Shown piece after piece: positions 1-8,779 of a stretch of DNA of 39,141 nt. Position numbers and translations under genes: made by a program. Numbering within the stretch: position 1 is the stretch's first letter; the number at the start of each line of letters is the position of its first letter. The notes below the pieces were generated by a model. That model searched no databases, was not told the origin of the DNA, and saw nothing but the letters and a program-made list of their open reading frames with translations. Origin of the DNA: Corynebacterium phoceense (GTDB taxonomy: Bacteria; Actinomycetota; Actinomycetes; Mycobacteriales; Mycobacteriaceae); contig NZ_LT596207.1 of assembly GCF_900092335.1 (NCBI RefSeq), positions 737,151-776,291 on the forward strand, given 5' to 3'.

Positions 1-1161
1 GTCCGCCTGGGCGTAGGCCTCCGGGGCATCGAGGGGTCCGGCGGCCAGCGCCACGACCTCGGCGACCTTCTCGTCCGCGAAGGAGAGCCACGGCGCGACG
101 TCGACGGGCAGGTACGTTTCCGCCGCCACCGTGTGCGGAACGTGGAGCAGGCTCGTGGAAGTGGACACGGAGACCGCGTCCCCGAGCTGCTCGAGCGTGT
201 TCCGCAGCGTGCGCAGATCCGCGGCCCACACGTTGCGGCCGTCGATGAGGCCGGCGACGAGGTGGATATCGCGGAGCGAGGCCACACGGTGCACGTAGTC
301 CGGCTCCTGCGCGAGCGTGCCGACGGCGAGGTCGACATGGAGCGCCTCGGGGGCGGCATCGGCAAGCGCGGCGAGTCCGGCACGGGCGGCGCCGTAAGGA
401 GTGGAGACGAGAACCTGCGGGCGCTGCTCAGCGCCGAGGATCTGGGCGTAGGCTGCAGCGATGTGCTGTGCGAGGGTCGCGTCGTCGGCGACGGCGAGGT
501 CCGCGACAACGGCGGGTTCGGTGAGCTCAACCCACTCGACGCCGGCGTCGGCGAGGGCGGCGAGGACTGTGCGGTAGGACTCAACGAGGGCATCGAGATG
601 CTCAAGCGGCTGGGACGTGGCACCGTCCGCCTGCTTGGACAGGGCGAGCAGCGTGACGGGGCCGACGAGGGCAGGACGGATGGTGTGACCGGCGGCGCGG
701 GCCTCCTCGACGAGACGAAGCGTGCGCTCGGGACGCGGGATAAAGACGGCGCCGTCGGCAATCTCCGGGACGAGGTAGTGGTAGTTCGTGTCGAACCACT
801 TGGTCATCTCGAGCGCGGGCTGGGCATCATTGCCGCGCGCGAGGGTGAATTCCTCAGCGAGGGAAACCTCTTTGTGGGTGCCAAGGACACCGACGGTGAG
901 CGCGGTCTCGAGCACGTGGTCGTAGACGGCGCCGTCAGCGGGGATGGCGTAGTCCTCGTTCAGGCCGGCGTCGCGAAGGCGCGCATACGTATCTATACGG
1001 AGCGCGCGGCTCGCGGCCAGGAAGTCCTCTTCGCTAGCGCGGTCAGACCACAGGGCCTCGAGCGCGAACTTGAGCTCGCGCTGGGCGCCGATGCGCGGGT
1101 AGCCCTGGATGGTGGCGGAGGGGAAAGGTGCAGTAAACGGGGTGGAGTGAGGAGTGTTCAT
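1..1161 (-). CDS. metE: Cobalamin-independent methionine synthase, N-terminal part (cut by window edge)
   Basis: This is the N-terminal 387 codons of 5-methyltetrahydropteroyltriglutamate-homocysteine methyltransferase, the last step of methionine synthesis without B12. The ATG at 1161 opens a protein reading TIQGYPRIGAQRELKFALE, the typical MetE opening, and the frame stays open to base 1. Later stretches such as TALTVGVLGTHKEVSLAEEF and LVGPVTLLALSK belong to the N-terminal barrel. The catalytic C-terminal half with the zinc ligands lies outside the window. The start overlaps the metF stop (ATGA), so the two are translationally coupled, with metF first. MetF makes the methyl-folate that MetE consumes. 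The start rests on the family N-terminus and the overlap. Confidence 0.93.
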   Translation of the reverse strand, partial: MNTPHSTPFTAPFPSATIQGYPRIGAQRELKFALEALWSDRASEEDFLAASRALRIDTYARLRDAGLNEDYAIPADGAVYDHVLETALTVGVLGTHKEVSLAEEFTLARGNDAQPALEMTKWFDTNYHYLVPEIADGAVFIPRPERTLRLVEEARAAGHTIRPALVGPVTLLALSKQADGATSQPLEHLDALVESYRTVLAALADAGVEWVELTEPAVVADLAVADDATLAQHIAAAYAQILGAEQRPQVLVSTPYGAARAGLAALADAAPEALHVDLAVGTLAQEPDYVHRVASLRDIHLVAGLIDGRNVWAADLRTLRNTLEQLGDAVSVSTSTSLLHVPHTVAAETYLPVDVAPWLSFADEKVAEVVALAAGPLDAPEAYAQAD

Positions 1162-2069
1162 GGGTGGATTCCAATTTCTGACAAGATAGTGGTGGTGAGT
1201 TCAGCGTCGTTGTGGGTGTACATGTGCAGGCCCGGGGCACCGCCGCGGAGGAGTTCGCCGGCGAGCTGGACCGTGAGTTCGAGGCCCGCGGTGGGGTCCC
1301 CGCGCAGGCGCCGCTCGAGGCGGTCTGGCACGGGCACGCCGGAAAGCTCAGACATTCGGTGGACCCGAGCCAGGCTGGTCATGGGCATGATGCCCGGTAT
1401 AAGCGGAATATGGACCCCGGCGAGCCGGGCGCGCTGCTGGAAGCGCAAGAAGTCCTCCGCGTCGAAGAAGAGCTGTGTGATGGCGAAGTCCGCGCCCAGG
1501 CGTTGCTTGGTGAGCAGGACATCGAGATCCTCATCGAGGCTGGCGGACTCCGCGTGGCCGTTCGGGTAGCACGCGACGCCCACGGCGAGCCTGCCGGCTG
1601 CAAAGCGTGCGAATTGCGCAGTCTCACGCTGGCGAATGAGGCGGACGAGGGCATCGGCATGCGGGAGATGGTCAGGCGGGAGCGCAGTTTCCCCCTCCGG
1701 CAGATCCCCGCGTAGGGCGAGGAGGCCGCGGACCCCGGAGTCGACAAGGCGGTCGATCCAGCCCTCGAGCTCGTGCGTGGGGCCAGCCGTGCAGGCCAGG
1801 TGCGCGAGCGGGCGCATATCCGTGGCGTAGCTGATGCGCTCGATAAAGGCGGCGGTGCCCTCAAGCCAGCCAGAGCGACGGGAGCTCGTCACCGCCACAT
1901 AGTCCGGATCGAAGCGGGCGAGCGTATCGATGAGCCCGGCGATCTTGGCGTCATCCGCGTCGTGACGGGGCGGGATGACTTCGAAGGACAATGCGACGCG
2001 CTGGGCGGTGCGCGCGGGTCGCTGCTCCAAAAGGTCTAGCGGCGCGGAGGCCGAGAAGCGCGGAACCAT
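1158..2069 (-). CDS. metF: 5,10-methylenetetrahydrofolate reductase
   Basis: 303 residues, the usual length for MTHFR. It reduces 5,10-methylene-THF to 5-methyl-THF using FAD. Recognisable blocks are LSFEVIPPR near residue 26, DYVAVTSS near 55 (substrate loop), HLACTAG near 88, LLALRGDLPEGE near 116, GVACYPNGHAES near 163, TKQRLGADFAITQLFFDAEDF near 187 and LIPGIMPM near 223. ATG at 2069 follows a good ribosome site (AGGAAGGA on the minus strand). It is the first gene of a metF-metE operon and overlaps metE by 4 bp. Nothing is odd in the sequence. In Corynebacterium such genes are often under McbR control, but I see no clear McbR box upstream. Confidence 0.95.
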   Translation of the reverse strand: MVPRFSASAPLDLLEQRPARTAQRVALSFEVIPPRHDADDAKIAGLIDTLARFDPDYVAVTSSRRSGWLEGTAAFIERISYATDMRPLAHLACTAGPTHELEGWIDRLVDSGVRGLLALRGDLPEGETALPPDHLPHADALVRLIRQRETAQFARFAAGRLAVGVACYPNGHAESASLDEDLDVLLTKQRLGADFAITQLFFDAEDFLRFQQRARLAGVHIPLIPGIMPMTSLARVHRMSELSGVPVPDRLERRLRGDPTAGLELTVQLAGELLRGGAPGLHMYTHNDAELTTTILSEIGIHP

Positions 2070-2305
2070 AGATCATCCTTCCTGGTAGACGGGGTGTGTT
2101 GATGCAAAAACGTACCAAGCTGTTCACTTTTGGCGGAACCCTTAGATTTTTAATATCACCAATAAATAGTGCACACGCTTGTTCATTAGGTGAAAAGTGC
2201 ACGAATAAAAATCGGTCTGTAGTTCGGTCCAGAACGCCCCCACCCAGAGTCCGGAAGATAAGTACGCTGGGTGAGGTAGCGAATCAAGCAAAAAAGGAGA
2301 CCACC
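2070..2305. promoter_or_regulatory. Divergent promoter region metF / membrane protein gene
   Basis: This AT-richer 236-bp gap separates the leftward met operon from a rightward gene. Visible elements: inverted copies of a GTKCACTTTT word, GTTCACTTTT at 2122-2131 and AAAAGTGCAC at 2193-2202; two GTGCAC hexamers near 2169 and 2197; and a 7-bp inverted repeat CACCCAG (2241-2247) / CTGGGTG (2267-2273) around a possible -10 TAAGTA for the rightward gene. The regulator is not identified. No riboswitch fold was recognised in the metF leader. Confidence 0.35.
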
Positions 2306-3187
2306 ATGAACCCGACCTACATCGGACCGGCCATCAAGGCTGCACAGTCCGCATGGGCCAAGTTCGCCGAGTACCGCGAGGACAAACAACGCGAGGCCTA
2401 CGACGCGCTCGCCACCGCCGCGGAGACCGCGTCGAGCTCCCTGGACGATAATTTCCCGCGTTCCCGCAAGGAGGCGGGCAGCGTCACCAAGGCGGCGCAT
2501 GCTCGTCTGGAGCGCACGTTGGCGGAGCTCGCAGACCGCCGCGAAGAGGTCGCCGGGGAATTGGGCGACCGCGTCGCAGAAGCCAAGAAGGCTGGCCGCA
2601 CCCAGGTCAAGGAGGCGCGCAAGGAGGCCAAGGCCGCAACCAAGCAAGCCCGCAAGGAATCCAAGCGCACCCAGAAGCAGCTGTTTAAGAAGAACAAGCA
2701 GGTCTCGAAGAAGATCGAAAAGGCCCGCGCCAAGGCACTGAAGAAGGCCCAGGCCCGCGCCGCGAAGAAGGAGAAAGGCTCGAAGTTCTGGCCCATCGCG
2801 GCCGTGCTGGCCGTGATCTCCGCTATCGCTGGCGGCGTGTACTACTGGCTGCGCAAGAACGACACCCCGGCCACCGAGCCGCCGCGCGTCGAGGAATTCG
2901 GTGCAGACAAGGTCCAGGGCTCCACACTGGTCTACACGTCTACCTCGGCAGCCGATGATCTCGCCGATACCCCGGCTGACAAGGCTGCCGTGCACAGCGA
3001 TCTCGCCGAGGAAGGCGTTGTCGAGCGCGATGAGAAGCTGCTGGGCGACATCGACGAGCAGATTGCCAAGCTGCGCGAGGAGGGCTCCACTACCACGGCC
3101 GACCGCATCGAGGCTGAGGCCGAGCGCAAGGGCGTGGACGAGAAATTCGACGGCGCCAAGCACCGTCTCGACGAGGACAATAAGTAG
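2306..3187 (+). CDS. Lys/Ala-rich coiled-coil protein with one membrane helix, function unknown
   Basis: 293 residues, starting at ATG 2306 after AAAAGGAGA. Residues about 60-160 are almost entirely charged helix with many K, A, R and E, strongly basic from 95 to 158, predicted coiled coil. One hydrophobic segment (about 161-183, WPIAAVLAVISAIAGGVYYW) follows. The C-terminal 110 residues are acidic and ordered only in short helices. By the positive-inside rule the basic coiled coil should lie in the cytoplasm and the acidic tail outside. Such a basic, alanine-rich domain could touch DNA or acidic envelope polymers, but that is a guess. I do not recognise a domain family beyond similar hypothetical proteins of corynebacteria. 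Confidence 0.85.
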   Translation: MNPTYIGPAIKAAQSAWAKFAEYREDKQREAYDALATAAETASSSLDDNFPRSRKEAGSVTKAAHARLERTLAELADRREEVAGELGDRVAEAKKAGRTQVKEARKEAKAATKQARKESKRTQKQLFKKNKQVSKKIEKARAKALKKAQARAAKKEKGSKFWPIAAVLAVISAIAGGVYYWLRKNDTPATEPPRVEEFGADKVQGSTLVYTSTSAADDLADTPADKAAVHSDLAEEGVVERDEKLLGDIDEQIAKLREEGSTTTADRIEAEAERKGVDEKFDGAKHRLDEDNK

Positions 3188-3349
3188 TCCTTTACCCCCG
3201 GATGGGCGCAAAATGTGTGCATTCGGGGCCCTGCGCGGGTTGCCTTGATCACTGCGAATTGCAAGTTATCGCACCCCAATGGTTGCATAGACCCCAATCT
3301 GAGATGTGATCTTCTCACCTGGTTCTTGGCAACACTGGAGGTACCGCGC

Positions 3350-3553
3350 ATGGCTATCGAAGCTCTGACCGTCACTTTAAAAAACGGCGACGTCTTTTAC
3401 TTTGACGCGGGCGCAGTGGTCGATGACCCTGTCGCCCGCGTTGATCTCCTCCGCGACGCCATCGACTCCGGTTCCCTGTTCCGTTCCGTCGATACCCACG
3501 GCACGCAGCGCGAATTCAACGGCACAGACGTCGCGAGCTACTTCCTGTCCTAG
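3350..3553 (+). CDS. Small 67-residue protein, function unknown
   Basis: ATG 3350 sits 6 bases after a CTGGAGGTA ribosome site. The product, beginning MAIEALTVTLKNGDVFYFDAG, looks like a compact alpha/beta protein without signal peptide or membrane segment. The pattern (short beta strands, then VARVDLLRDAIDSGSLFRSV) is soluble and acidic. The gene stands alone between the coiled-coil membrane protein and the ABC exporter. Codon use matches neighbours, so I regard it as real. No function can be assigned. Confidence 0.75.
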   Translation: MAIEALTVTLKNGDVFYFDAGAVVDDPVARVDLLRDAIDSGSLFRSVDTHGTQREFNGTDVASYFLS

Positions 3554-3602
3554 CACCCGTAATGAGTACTTCTAGGGAGTACTCGTGAGGACGAGGACAC
3601 TT

Positions 3603-3616
3603 TAAGATTGGGAGCC
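3603..3616 (+). promoter_or_regulatory. Leaderless promoter of the ABC exporter operon
   Basis: TAAGAT (3603-3608) fits the corynebacterial -10 consensus TANNNT and is followed after 8 bases by the ATG at 3617, so transcription probably starts at or next to the A of the start codon. No ribosome site is properly spaced for this ATG (GGGAG ends 2 bases before it), which supports a leaderless message. The -35 is not recognisable. Confidence 0.55.
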
Positions 3617-5194
3617 ATGAGCTCTCAGCCCCGTCTCTACCCGCGTCTGAAAACGTGGGCGTGGTACGTGCCGGATGATCCGCCGCACGATGACCCCTCC
3701 CTTATCTCCACGACGCCGTGGGACGATCCCACGCGCGCGACGCGCCGCCTGCTCGTGGCGCAGCCGCGCGGCGTCATTGGCATCCTCGTCGCGATGGTCA
3801 TCTCCGCGCCCATCGGCGCGCTCACCTCGCTGCTCATCGGCCAGGCCACCGAGCATGCCTTCACCGAGACCTCCTGGGGGACGCTCGGTTTTCCGGTTCT
3901 CGCCGTCATGGTGATCCTCTACGTGCAGTATCTCTCCGAGGCCTCCGCGGATGCTTTTACGGATATGTCGCAGACGCGCACCACGCACACGCTGCGCTTA
4001 GGTCTGCTCGACCGTCTTTTGGCCTCTCCCGCCGCGCTCAATCCGGGACGCCTACTCAACACGGTGGACGAAGACTCGGACTTTGTGGGCAAGCTCAAGC
4101 AGATCCTCAACTTCCCCATCATGATGGTGGGGTACCTCACCGGCGGCGTCATCGTCATCGCCCCCATCTCCTGGCAAGTGGCCATCGCCATGCCCGTGGG
4201 CGCCGTCTGCACCGCGCTGGCCTCGTGGGCGACAGCCGGCCCGCTTTCCCGCGCGGCGGCGAAGCGCCGCTCCACGCAGGCCGCCTCGCTCGCCATCGCC
4301 ACGGACGTGGCGCAAGGAAACCGCGTGGTCAAAGGCCTGGGTGCGGGGCCGGTGGCGCGGGAGCGCTACGGGGCATCGGCAGCAACGGCCCTAAATGCCA
4401 TGCTCGCCGAGGTCCACCTCATGGCGGTCCTGCAATTCGCACGCCAACTCGTGCCCACCTCTTTTGCCATCGGCATCCTCGTGTGGGCGGGCTGGCAGAC
4501 CTTCGAGGGCGCGATTAACCCCGGCGGAATGATGACGATCACCATGCTCGTTCCACCCGCGATGACCGCCTTGGGTCATTCGCTGGGCATGCTCACCGAG
4601 GTGTGGTCGCGTGGCAAGGCGTCTGCCGTGCGCGTGGGCGCGTTGCTGGACGAGCTCGGCGAAGGCGAAGAGCTCCCAGACGCGGATCCTGGCGAGGTCA
4701 CCGGTCTCGTCGTGTGGAACCCGCAGACCCCGGCCGCGCGTGCGCAGGTCGCCGCATGGACGCGGCATCTTCAGCGCCATCGCGGCGCGCTGTGCCCGCC
4801 ACACCGCGTGAGCGTCCTCGAGGGCACACTGGAGGACAATATCGATCCGGAGGGCACCGCCACTGACGTCGAAGGCGCGCTCGAGGCCGCGGCGTGCTCT
4901 GATATTGTGCGCCGCCTGGGCGGCTTCGGCTCCCATGGCGAACTGCCCGCCGCCCCCATTGGCGAGGCGGGCTTGAACCTGTCTGGTGGTCAGCGCCAGC
5001 GCGTGGCCCTGGCCCGCGCGCTCGCGGCGAACCCGGATATCCTCGTGCTTGATGAGCCGACGACGGGCCTTGATTCTTTGACTCTCGCCGCCGTCGCGGA
5101 ACGCACGAAGGAATTCCGGGCCGGTCGCACGACCGTCGTCATTACCTCTGCGGCCACGTGGGCCGCCAACGCGGACAAGGTGGTGACGCTATGA
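3617..5194 (+). CDS. ABC exporter half-transporter, subunit with no Walker A
   Basis: 525 residues: an N-terminal six-helix exporter membrane domain (about 45-330) fused to a nucleotide-binding domain. The NBD is remarkable. The signature LSGGQRQR (about 455), Walker B ILVLDEP and D-loop GLD are intact, but there is no P-loop: after the linker the sequence runs straight from [18 protein letters not shown] to [17 protein letters not shown], so Walker A and the Q-loop glutamine are missing. The switch histidine is also lost (ITSAAT). It can therefore supply the signature half of an ATP site but cannot bind ATP itself. It overlaps the next gene by ATGA, its obvious partner. Substrate unknown. 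A TTG at 3608 is an alternative start. Confidence 0.9.
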   Translation: MSSQPRLYPRLKTWAWYVPDDPPHDDPSLISTTPWDDPTRATRRLLVAQPRGVIGILVAMVISAPIGALTSLLIGQATEHAFTETSWGTLGFPVLAVMVILYVQYLSEASADAFTDMSQTRTTHTLRLGLLDRLLASPAALNPGRLLNTVDEDSDFVGKLKQILNFPIMMVGYLTGGVIVIAPISWQVAIAMPVGAVCTALASWATAGPLSRAAAKRRSTQAASLAIATDVAQGNRVVKGLGAGPVARERYGASAATALNAMLAEVHLMAVLQFARQLVPTSFAIGILVWAGWQTFEGAINPGGMMTITMLVPPAMTALGHSLGMLTEVWSRGKASAVRVGALLDELGEGEELPDADPGEVTGLVVWNPQTPAARAQVAAWTRHLQRHRGALCPPHRVSVLEGTLEDNIDPEGTATDVEGALEAAACSDIVRRLGGFGSHGELPAAPIGEAGLNLSGGQRQRVALARALAANPDILVLDEPTTGLDSLTLAAVAERTKEFRAGRTTVVITSAATWAANADKVVTL

Positions 5195-6996
5195 GAAACC
5201 GCCACGTCGACGCCCTCGCCCCCGCCACCCCGCGCGAGTCGTGGCGCCTGCTCAAGTCCCTGCCGTCCGCGCCCTCGCGCGGATGGCTGTGGCGCATTGC
5301 CCTCATCTTCGCCGCCACCATCGTCATGATGAACCTCGGCTCGCAGCTCCTCGGGCGCATCGTGGACCTCATCAATGGAATGTCGCTTCCCGTCCTCGGG
5401 TCCGGTCGTTCCGCCATGATTGCGGCTCTCGTGCTCATCGGTCTCGCGCTGCTCGCCGAGCAGCTCGGCCGCACCGTGGGCGGCTACCTCCTCCAGTCTC
5501 GCTCTCGGCGCCTGGCCACGGACCTGCGCACGGCCGCGCTCGACTCCGTCCTGCGCGCCCCCGTCCCGCGCATCATGGAGCTGGGCACCGGCAACGTCAT
5601 TACCCGCCTGTCCAAGGACATCGATAACGTGGTCATGGCCGTGTCCATGATGGGCGAGCGCCTCGCCATCACGCTGTTCATCCTGCCGATTACGGCGGTG
5701 ACCATGCTCTTCATCCATCCGGCCTACGCCCTGCTCTTCCTCGTGGCTGCCGCCATCATGTACCCGTTTATCAAGGGCACCATCCGCGACATCCCTGCCG
5801 TGGCCAATTACGTCTCCTCCTCCGAGGCGACCCGCAATAACATCCTGCTCGACACCATCCGCGCGCTGCCCACCCTGCGCGAATACCACCTGGGTCCCTG
5901 GGCCACGCGCCGGATGGAGCGCCAGTCCTGGGATACCGTCCAGGCCTGGGCCGATAAGGTTCCGCTCGTCAACCGGATCATCGGCCAAGGCACGCTCACC
6001 TTCGGCATTCTCCTGCTCGGTTCCCTCGTGATGTCCGTGCCCATGGTCCACTGGGACTGGATTACCCAAGGCCAGGCCGCTGCCGCGGTCCTGCTCGTCA
6101 CGCGCCTGGAAATTCACGTCTTCAACATCCTGTTCTTCGCGGGCGAAATCCAGTACGCCGTCACCTCGCTCGGCCGCGCGGTCTCCCTCGCCACCCTCGC
6201 GGGCAACGAGGGCACCTCCGAGGGCCCGGTTCTCACCGCGTCCCCGGCCGTCACCATCGAGGGCCTGTCCTACTCCTACCCCGGCGGCGAGCCCGTCCTC
6301 CGCCACGTCGATCTGGAACTCGCCGCGGGCACCACGACCGCCTTGGTCGGGACTTCGGGCGCGGGCAAGTCCACGCTCGCCGCGCTCGTCGCGGGCCTGC
6401 AGTATCCCAGCGCCGGCCGCATCCGCGTGGGCGGCATCGACACCGCCACGGTGCCCAACACCTGGGTCACCCAGCACGTCGCGCTCGTCACCCAAGACGT
6501 CCACCTCTTCTCCGGCACGCTCCGCGAGGATCTCCACATGGCAGGCCCCGAGCTTTCCGATGCCGCCCTCCTTTCAGCGTTGGCCGCCGTCGGGCTTACG
6601 CCCGACACGGCCGCCTGGGAGCGCGACCTGCCGCTGGGCCTCGACACTCCCATCGGCGCCGGCAACAACGAGGTGAGCGCCGAGGTCGCCCAGCAGATCT
6701 CGCTCGCCCGTATGGTCCTGCGCCAACCGCCGGTCCTCATCATGGACGAAGCGACCTCCGAGGCTGGTTCTGAGCACGCCGCCGTCCTCGAGTCCGCCGC
6801 CCGCACCGTCGCCGAGGGCCGCACGACCTTGGTCGTCGCCCACCGCCTCGACCAGGCCCGCGAGGCCGACCGGATCATCGTCATGGAGCAAGGAGAAATC
6901 GTCGAGGACGGCAACCACGCCTCGCTCATGGAACTGGGCGGCCGCTACGCCCGCGCCTACCGCCAGTGGGAAGGCTCCTCAACAGAAAGCTCCTAG
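5191..6996 (+). CDS. ABC exporter half-transporter, subunit with intact Walker A but degenerate signature
   Basis: 601 residues: membrane domain (about 25-320), then an NBD with Walker [15 protein letters not shown]-loop [16 protein letters not shown], Walker B VLIMDEAT with the catalytic Glu, and switch His (VVAHRLDQ). The signature LSGGQ is replaced by VSAEVAQQ and the D-loop by SEAGSE. In an ABC dimer each ATP site pairs Walker A of one chain with the signature of the other, so this chain plus its upstream partner make exactly one full site. The start ATG 5191 overlaps the partner stop. Likely a heterodimeric exporter in the cytoplasmic membrane. Cargo cannot be told from sequence, and the adjacent acetyltransferase gives only a weak hint. 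Confidence 0.92.
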   Translation: MRNRHVDALAPATPRESWRLLKSLPSAPSRGWLWRIALIFAATIVMMNLGSQLLGRIVDLINGMSLPVLGSGRSAMIAALVLIGLALLAEQLGRTVGGYLLQSRSRRLATDLRTAALDSVLRAPVPRIMELGTGNVITRLSKDIDNVVMAVSMMGERLAITLFILPITAVTMLFIHPAYALLFLVAAAIMYPFIKGTIRDIPAVANYVSSSEATRNNILLDTIRALPTLREYHLGPWATRRMERQSWDTVQAWADKVPLVNRIIGQGTLTFGILLLGSLVMSVPMVHWDWITQGQAAAAVLLVTRLEIHVFNILFFAGEIQYAVTSLGRAVSLATLAGNEGTSEGPVLTASPAVTIEGLSYSYPGGEPVLRHVDLELAAGTTTALVGTSGAGKSTLAALVAGLQYPSAGRIRVGGIDTATVPNTWVTQHVALVTQDVHLFSGTLREDLHMAGPELSDAALLSALAAVGLTPDTAAWERDLPLGLDTPIGAGNNEVSAEVAQQISLARMVLRQPPVLIMDEATSEAGSEHAAVLESAARTVAEGRTTLVVAHRLDQAREADRIIVMEQGEIVEDGNHASLMELGGRYARAYRQWEGSSTESS

Positions 6997-7006
6997 ACTG
7001 GGTGGC
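6994..7006 (+). promoter_or_regulatory. Leaderless promoter of the GNAT gene
   Basis: TAGACT (6994-6999) overlaps the stop codon of the ABC gene and lies 7 bases before ATG 7007, the spacing of a corynebacterial leaderless start. The GNAT gene may therefore have its own transcript in addition to read-through from the exporter. Confidence 0.5.
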
Positions 7007-7540
7007 ATGACTATGTCGACCGAACATTCTGACAATAATCCCAACGACCTCCCAGACAATCGTCTTGAGCTCCGCCCGACTACGGAAGCGGACCGCACCT
7101 ACATCGCACGACTCAACTTCCTCACGGACACCTTCGGCGATGAGCACGGCACCGTGCCCGCCGAGTTCGATGAGGACTTCACCTTCTACGTTGATGACTG
7201 GCAGCCAGAGCGCGGCGGCTTCATCGCCTGGCGCGGCAACATTCCCGCCGGCGGCGTCTGGCTCAACTGGGGCACGGACGAGCGCCACGGCTATGGCCAC
7301 GCCGAGCCCGGCATACCGGAGATCGCGCTCGCCGTCGAAGGCCGCTACAAGAGTCAGGGCATTGGCACCGCACTCCTCCATGCCGCTACGGAGCTCGCCC
7401 GTGAGCTCGGTGCCCCCGGCATCTCACTGTCCGTGAAAGACACGAACACCCGCGCTGCGCGTCTCTACCGCCACGTCGGCTTCACGGACATCCCCGCCTC
7501 AGACGCGCACGGCTATTCCATCCTTATCAAGCGTTTCTAG
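7007..7540 (+). CDS. GNAT family N-acetyltransferase
   Basis: 177 residues with a complete GNAT fold. After a polar N-terminus (1-22), the acetyl-CoA motif A is IALAVEGRYKSQGIGTALL around residue 105 with the Q-x-x-G-x-G/A pyrophosphate loop (SQGIGT). Motif B is NTRAARLYRHVGF near 150. It transfers an acetyl group to an amine of an unknown small molecule or protein. It starts 10 bp after the exporter gene and may act on the same compound (export plus acetylation is a common resistance pairing), which is inference only. ATG 7013 is an alternative start two codons inside. Confidence 0.88.
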   Translation: MTMSTEHSDNNPNDLPDNRLELRPTTEADRTYIARLNFLTDTFGDEHGTVPAEFDEDFTFYVDDWQPERGGFIAWRGNIPAGGVWLNWGTDERHGYGHAEPGIPEIALAVEGRYKSQGIGTALLHAATELARELGAPGISLSVKDTNTRAARLYRHVGFTDIPASDAHGYSILIKRF

Positions 7541-7583
7541 CTTGTAGAGGAACGCCTCCACGAGGATTCCTGCGCCCAGAACC

Positions 7584-7620
7584 ACCGTGAGCCCCGACCG
7601 ATTCGGTCGGGGCTCACGGT
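7584..7620 (+). terminator. Strong hairpin terminator after the GNAT gene
   Basis: Perfect 17-bp inverted repeat, left arm 7584-7600 and right arm 7604-7620, with a 3-base loop, followed by GACTCTTTCTCTC. The T tract is interrupted but the stem is very stable. It separates the exporter/GNAT unit from the deacetylase leader. Confidence 0.75.
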
Positions 7621-7647
7621 GACTCTTTCTCTCAAAGGTGTCCCATA

Positions 7648-7809
7648 AGCGGTGTCTCACGCCGCTACCCCGGGACCCGGGGCTCTCTCTATCTCTCTCA
7701 AGGTATGCGCCCTCTCACAAACGCATGAACTCATTATGGAGGGCGTGGCTGACGAGAGCCGCACACACGGCTGCGTGGTTTCTGGGAGTTGCTGCCAGTT
7801 TTCCTGGCA
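7648..7809 (+). promoter_or_regulatory. Tandem-hairpin leader upstream of the deacetylase gene
   Basis: The 387-bp gap 7541-7927 has no gene, but 7648-7809 can form five hairpins in a row: AGCGGTGT/ACGCCGCT (7648-7666), CCCCG/CGGGG (7668-7682), CGCCCTC/GAGGGCG (7708-7714 with 7739-7745), AGCCG/CGGCT (7557+200: 7757-7761 with 7768-7772) and TGCCAG/CTGGCA (7793-7809). This suggests a structured 5' RNA. I compared it with the cyclic-di-AMP (ydaO) class known before actinobacterial wall-enzyme genes and do not see that class's conserved segments. The promoter is not clear; TTAAAT near 7876 could start a shorter message that lacks the hairpins. Confidence 0.4.
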
Positions 7810-7927
7810 CAGGATCTTCGTCACTTCTGCCCCACTAGTTAACTCCTTTACCGTGTCGCTGCGGAAATGCGCCGATTTAAATGGCAGACTGTAGCTTTCC
7901 TGCAGTCGTTTTCATAAAGGTGTTGCC

Positions 7928-8776
7928 GTGTCTCGTCGTCTTCCTGCTGTTCTTCTCGCGCTTGTTCTCGCTGCCGCGCCGTCTGCACAGGCGGATCCGC
8001 TACAGGACTTCGCGCAGATGAGTTCGCAGGCGCAAGGCTCATGGGACAAGGCAGTGCGCGACGCTGAGATTGCTGCCTATAACGCCCTGCCGAGTGAAGC
8101 ACGTGCCTACGTGCCGGATCCACGACCGAAGGCTCCGGCAACGGACAAGGCCCAGAAGAAGCACAAGAGCGCTCGCCCCGCGTGCCCCAACTGTGTGGCA
8201 CTCACCTTCGATGATGGCCCCGCGGCCAGCACAACCCAGTTGCTCGACATCCTGGACCGCCACGACGTCACTGCCAGCTTCTTCGTCCTTGCGCCCAACG
8301 CGAGTGCGCACCCGGAACTGCTGCGCCGCATGGAGGCCGCAGGCCACACAATCGGCAACCACACGGCGAGCCACAAGGAACTCAACAAGATGGATAAGGC
8401 CAGCGTGGACCGGGAAATCGCGGCGGGCAACGCCGCGATCAACGCCGCCGTCGGCCATGGCAGCCGCTGGGTGCGCCCGCCGTACGGCGCCACGAATGCC
8501 ACCGTCGCGCAGTCCACGCGTGAAGCCGGCGCCGCCCAGGTCCTATGGAGCGTCGATACCCTCGACTGGAAGACGAAGAGCCCGCAGCAGACGTGCCAGA
8601 CCGCAGTCAACGAGGCGCAGGCAGGCAGCATCGTTCTCATGCACGATATTCACCCGACCACGGTCGCGGCGGTCGACTGCGTCATCGACGGCCTCGAGGC
8701 CAAGGGGCTCACACCGGTGAGCCTTGACGAGATGATTCCCAACCCACAGCCGGGCCGGACGTATACTCAGCGCTAA
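7928..8776 (+). CDS. Secreted polysaccharide deacetylase (NodB family)
   Basis: 282 residues. GTG 7928 follows AAAGGTG. Residues 1-22 form a Sec signal peptide (SRRLPAVLLALVLAAAPSAQA, cleavage after AQA). The NodB domain starts near residue 95 and carries all five motifs: TFDDGP (catalytic Asp and metal Asp), HTASH (metal His pair), RPPYG, LWSVDTLDW and IVLMHDIH. It should remove acetyl groups from a wall polysaccharide or peptidoglycan outside the membrane. A positively charged linker (KAQKKHKSA) precedes the domain and could touch the wall. Two cysteines (in CPNC) precede the domain and two more lie in the C-terminal half. Three bases separate it from the glycosylase gene. Confidence 0.93.
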   Translation: MSRRLPAVLLALVLAAAPSAQADPLQDFAQMSSQAQGSWDKAVRDAEIAAYNALPSEARAYVPDPRPKAPATDKAQKKHKSARPACPNCVALTFDDGPAASTTQLLDILDRHDVTASFFVLAPNASAHPELLRRMEAAGHTIGNHTASHKELNKMDKASVDREIAAGNAAINAAVGHGSRWVRPPYGATNATVAQSTREAGAAQVLWSVDTLDWKTKSPQQTCQTAVNEAQAGSIVLMHDIHPTTVAAVDCVIDGLEAKGLTPVSLDEMIPNPQPGRTYTQR

Positions 8777-8779
8777 ACC

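Noticed and set aside
133..1569. 478-codon plus-strand frame across metE and metF
   Set aside because: Runs antisense through two certain genes and joins them; no ribosome site or domain.
2186..3211. 341-codon minus-strand frame over the coiled-coil gene
   Set aside because: Leu/Gly-rich mirror of the Lys/Ala/Glu-rich plus-strand gene; the plus frame has a ribosome site and a clear membrane helix.
7648..7927. c-di-AMP (ydaO/yuaA) riboswitch before the deacetylase
   Set aside because: The conserved segments of that class as I recall them are not present; only generic hairpins are seen, so no class was assigned.
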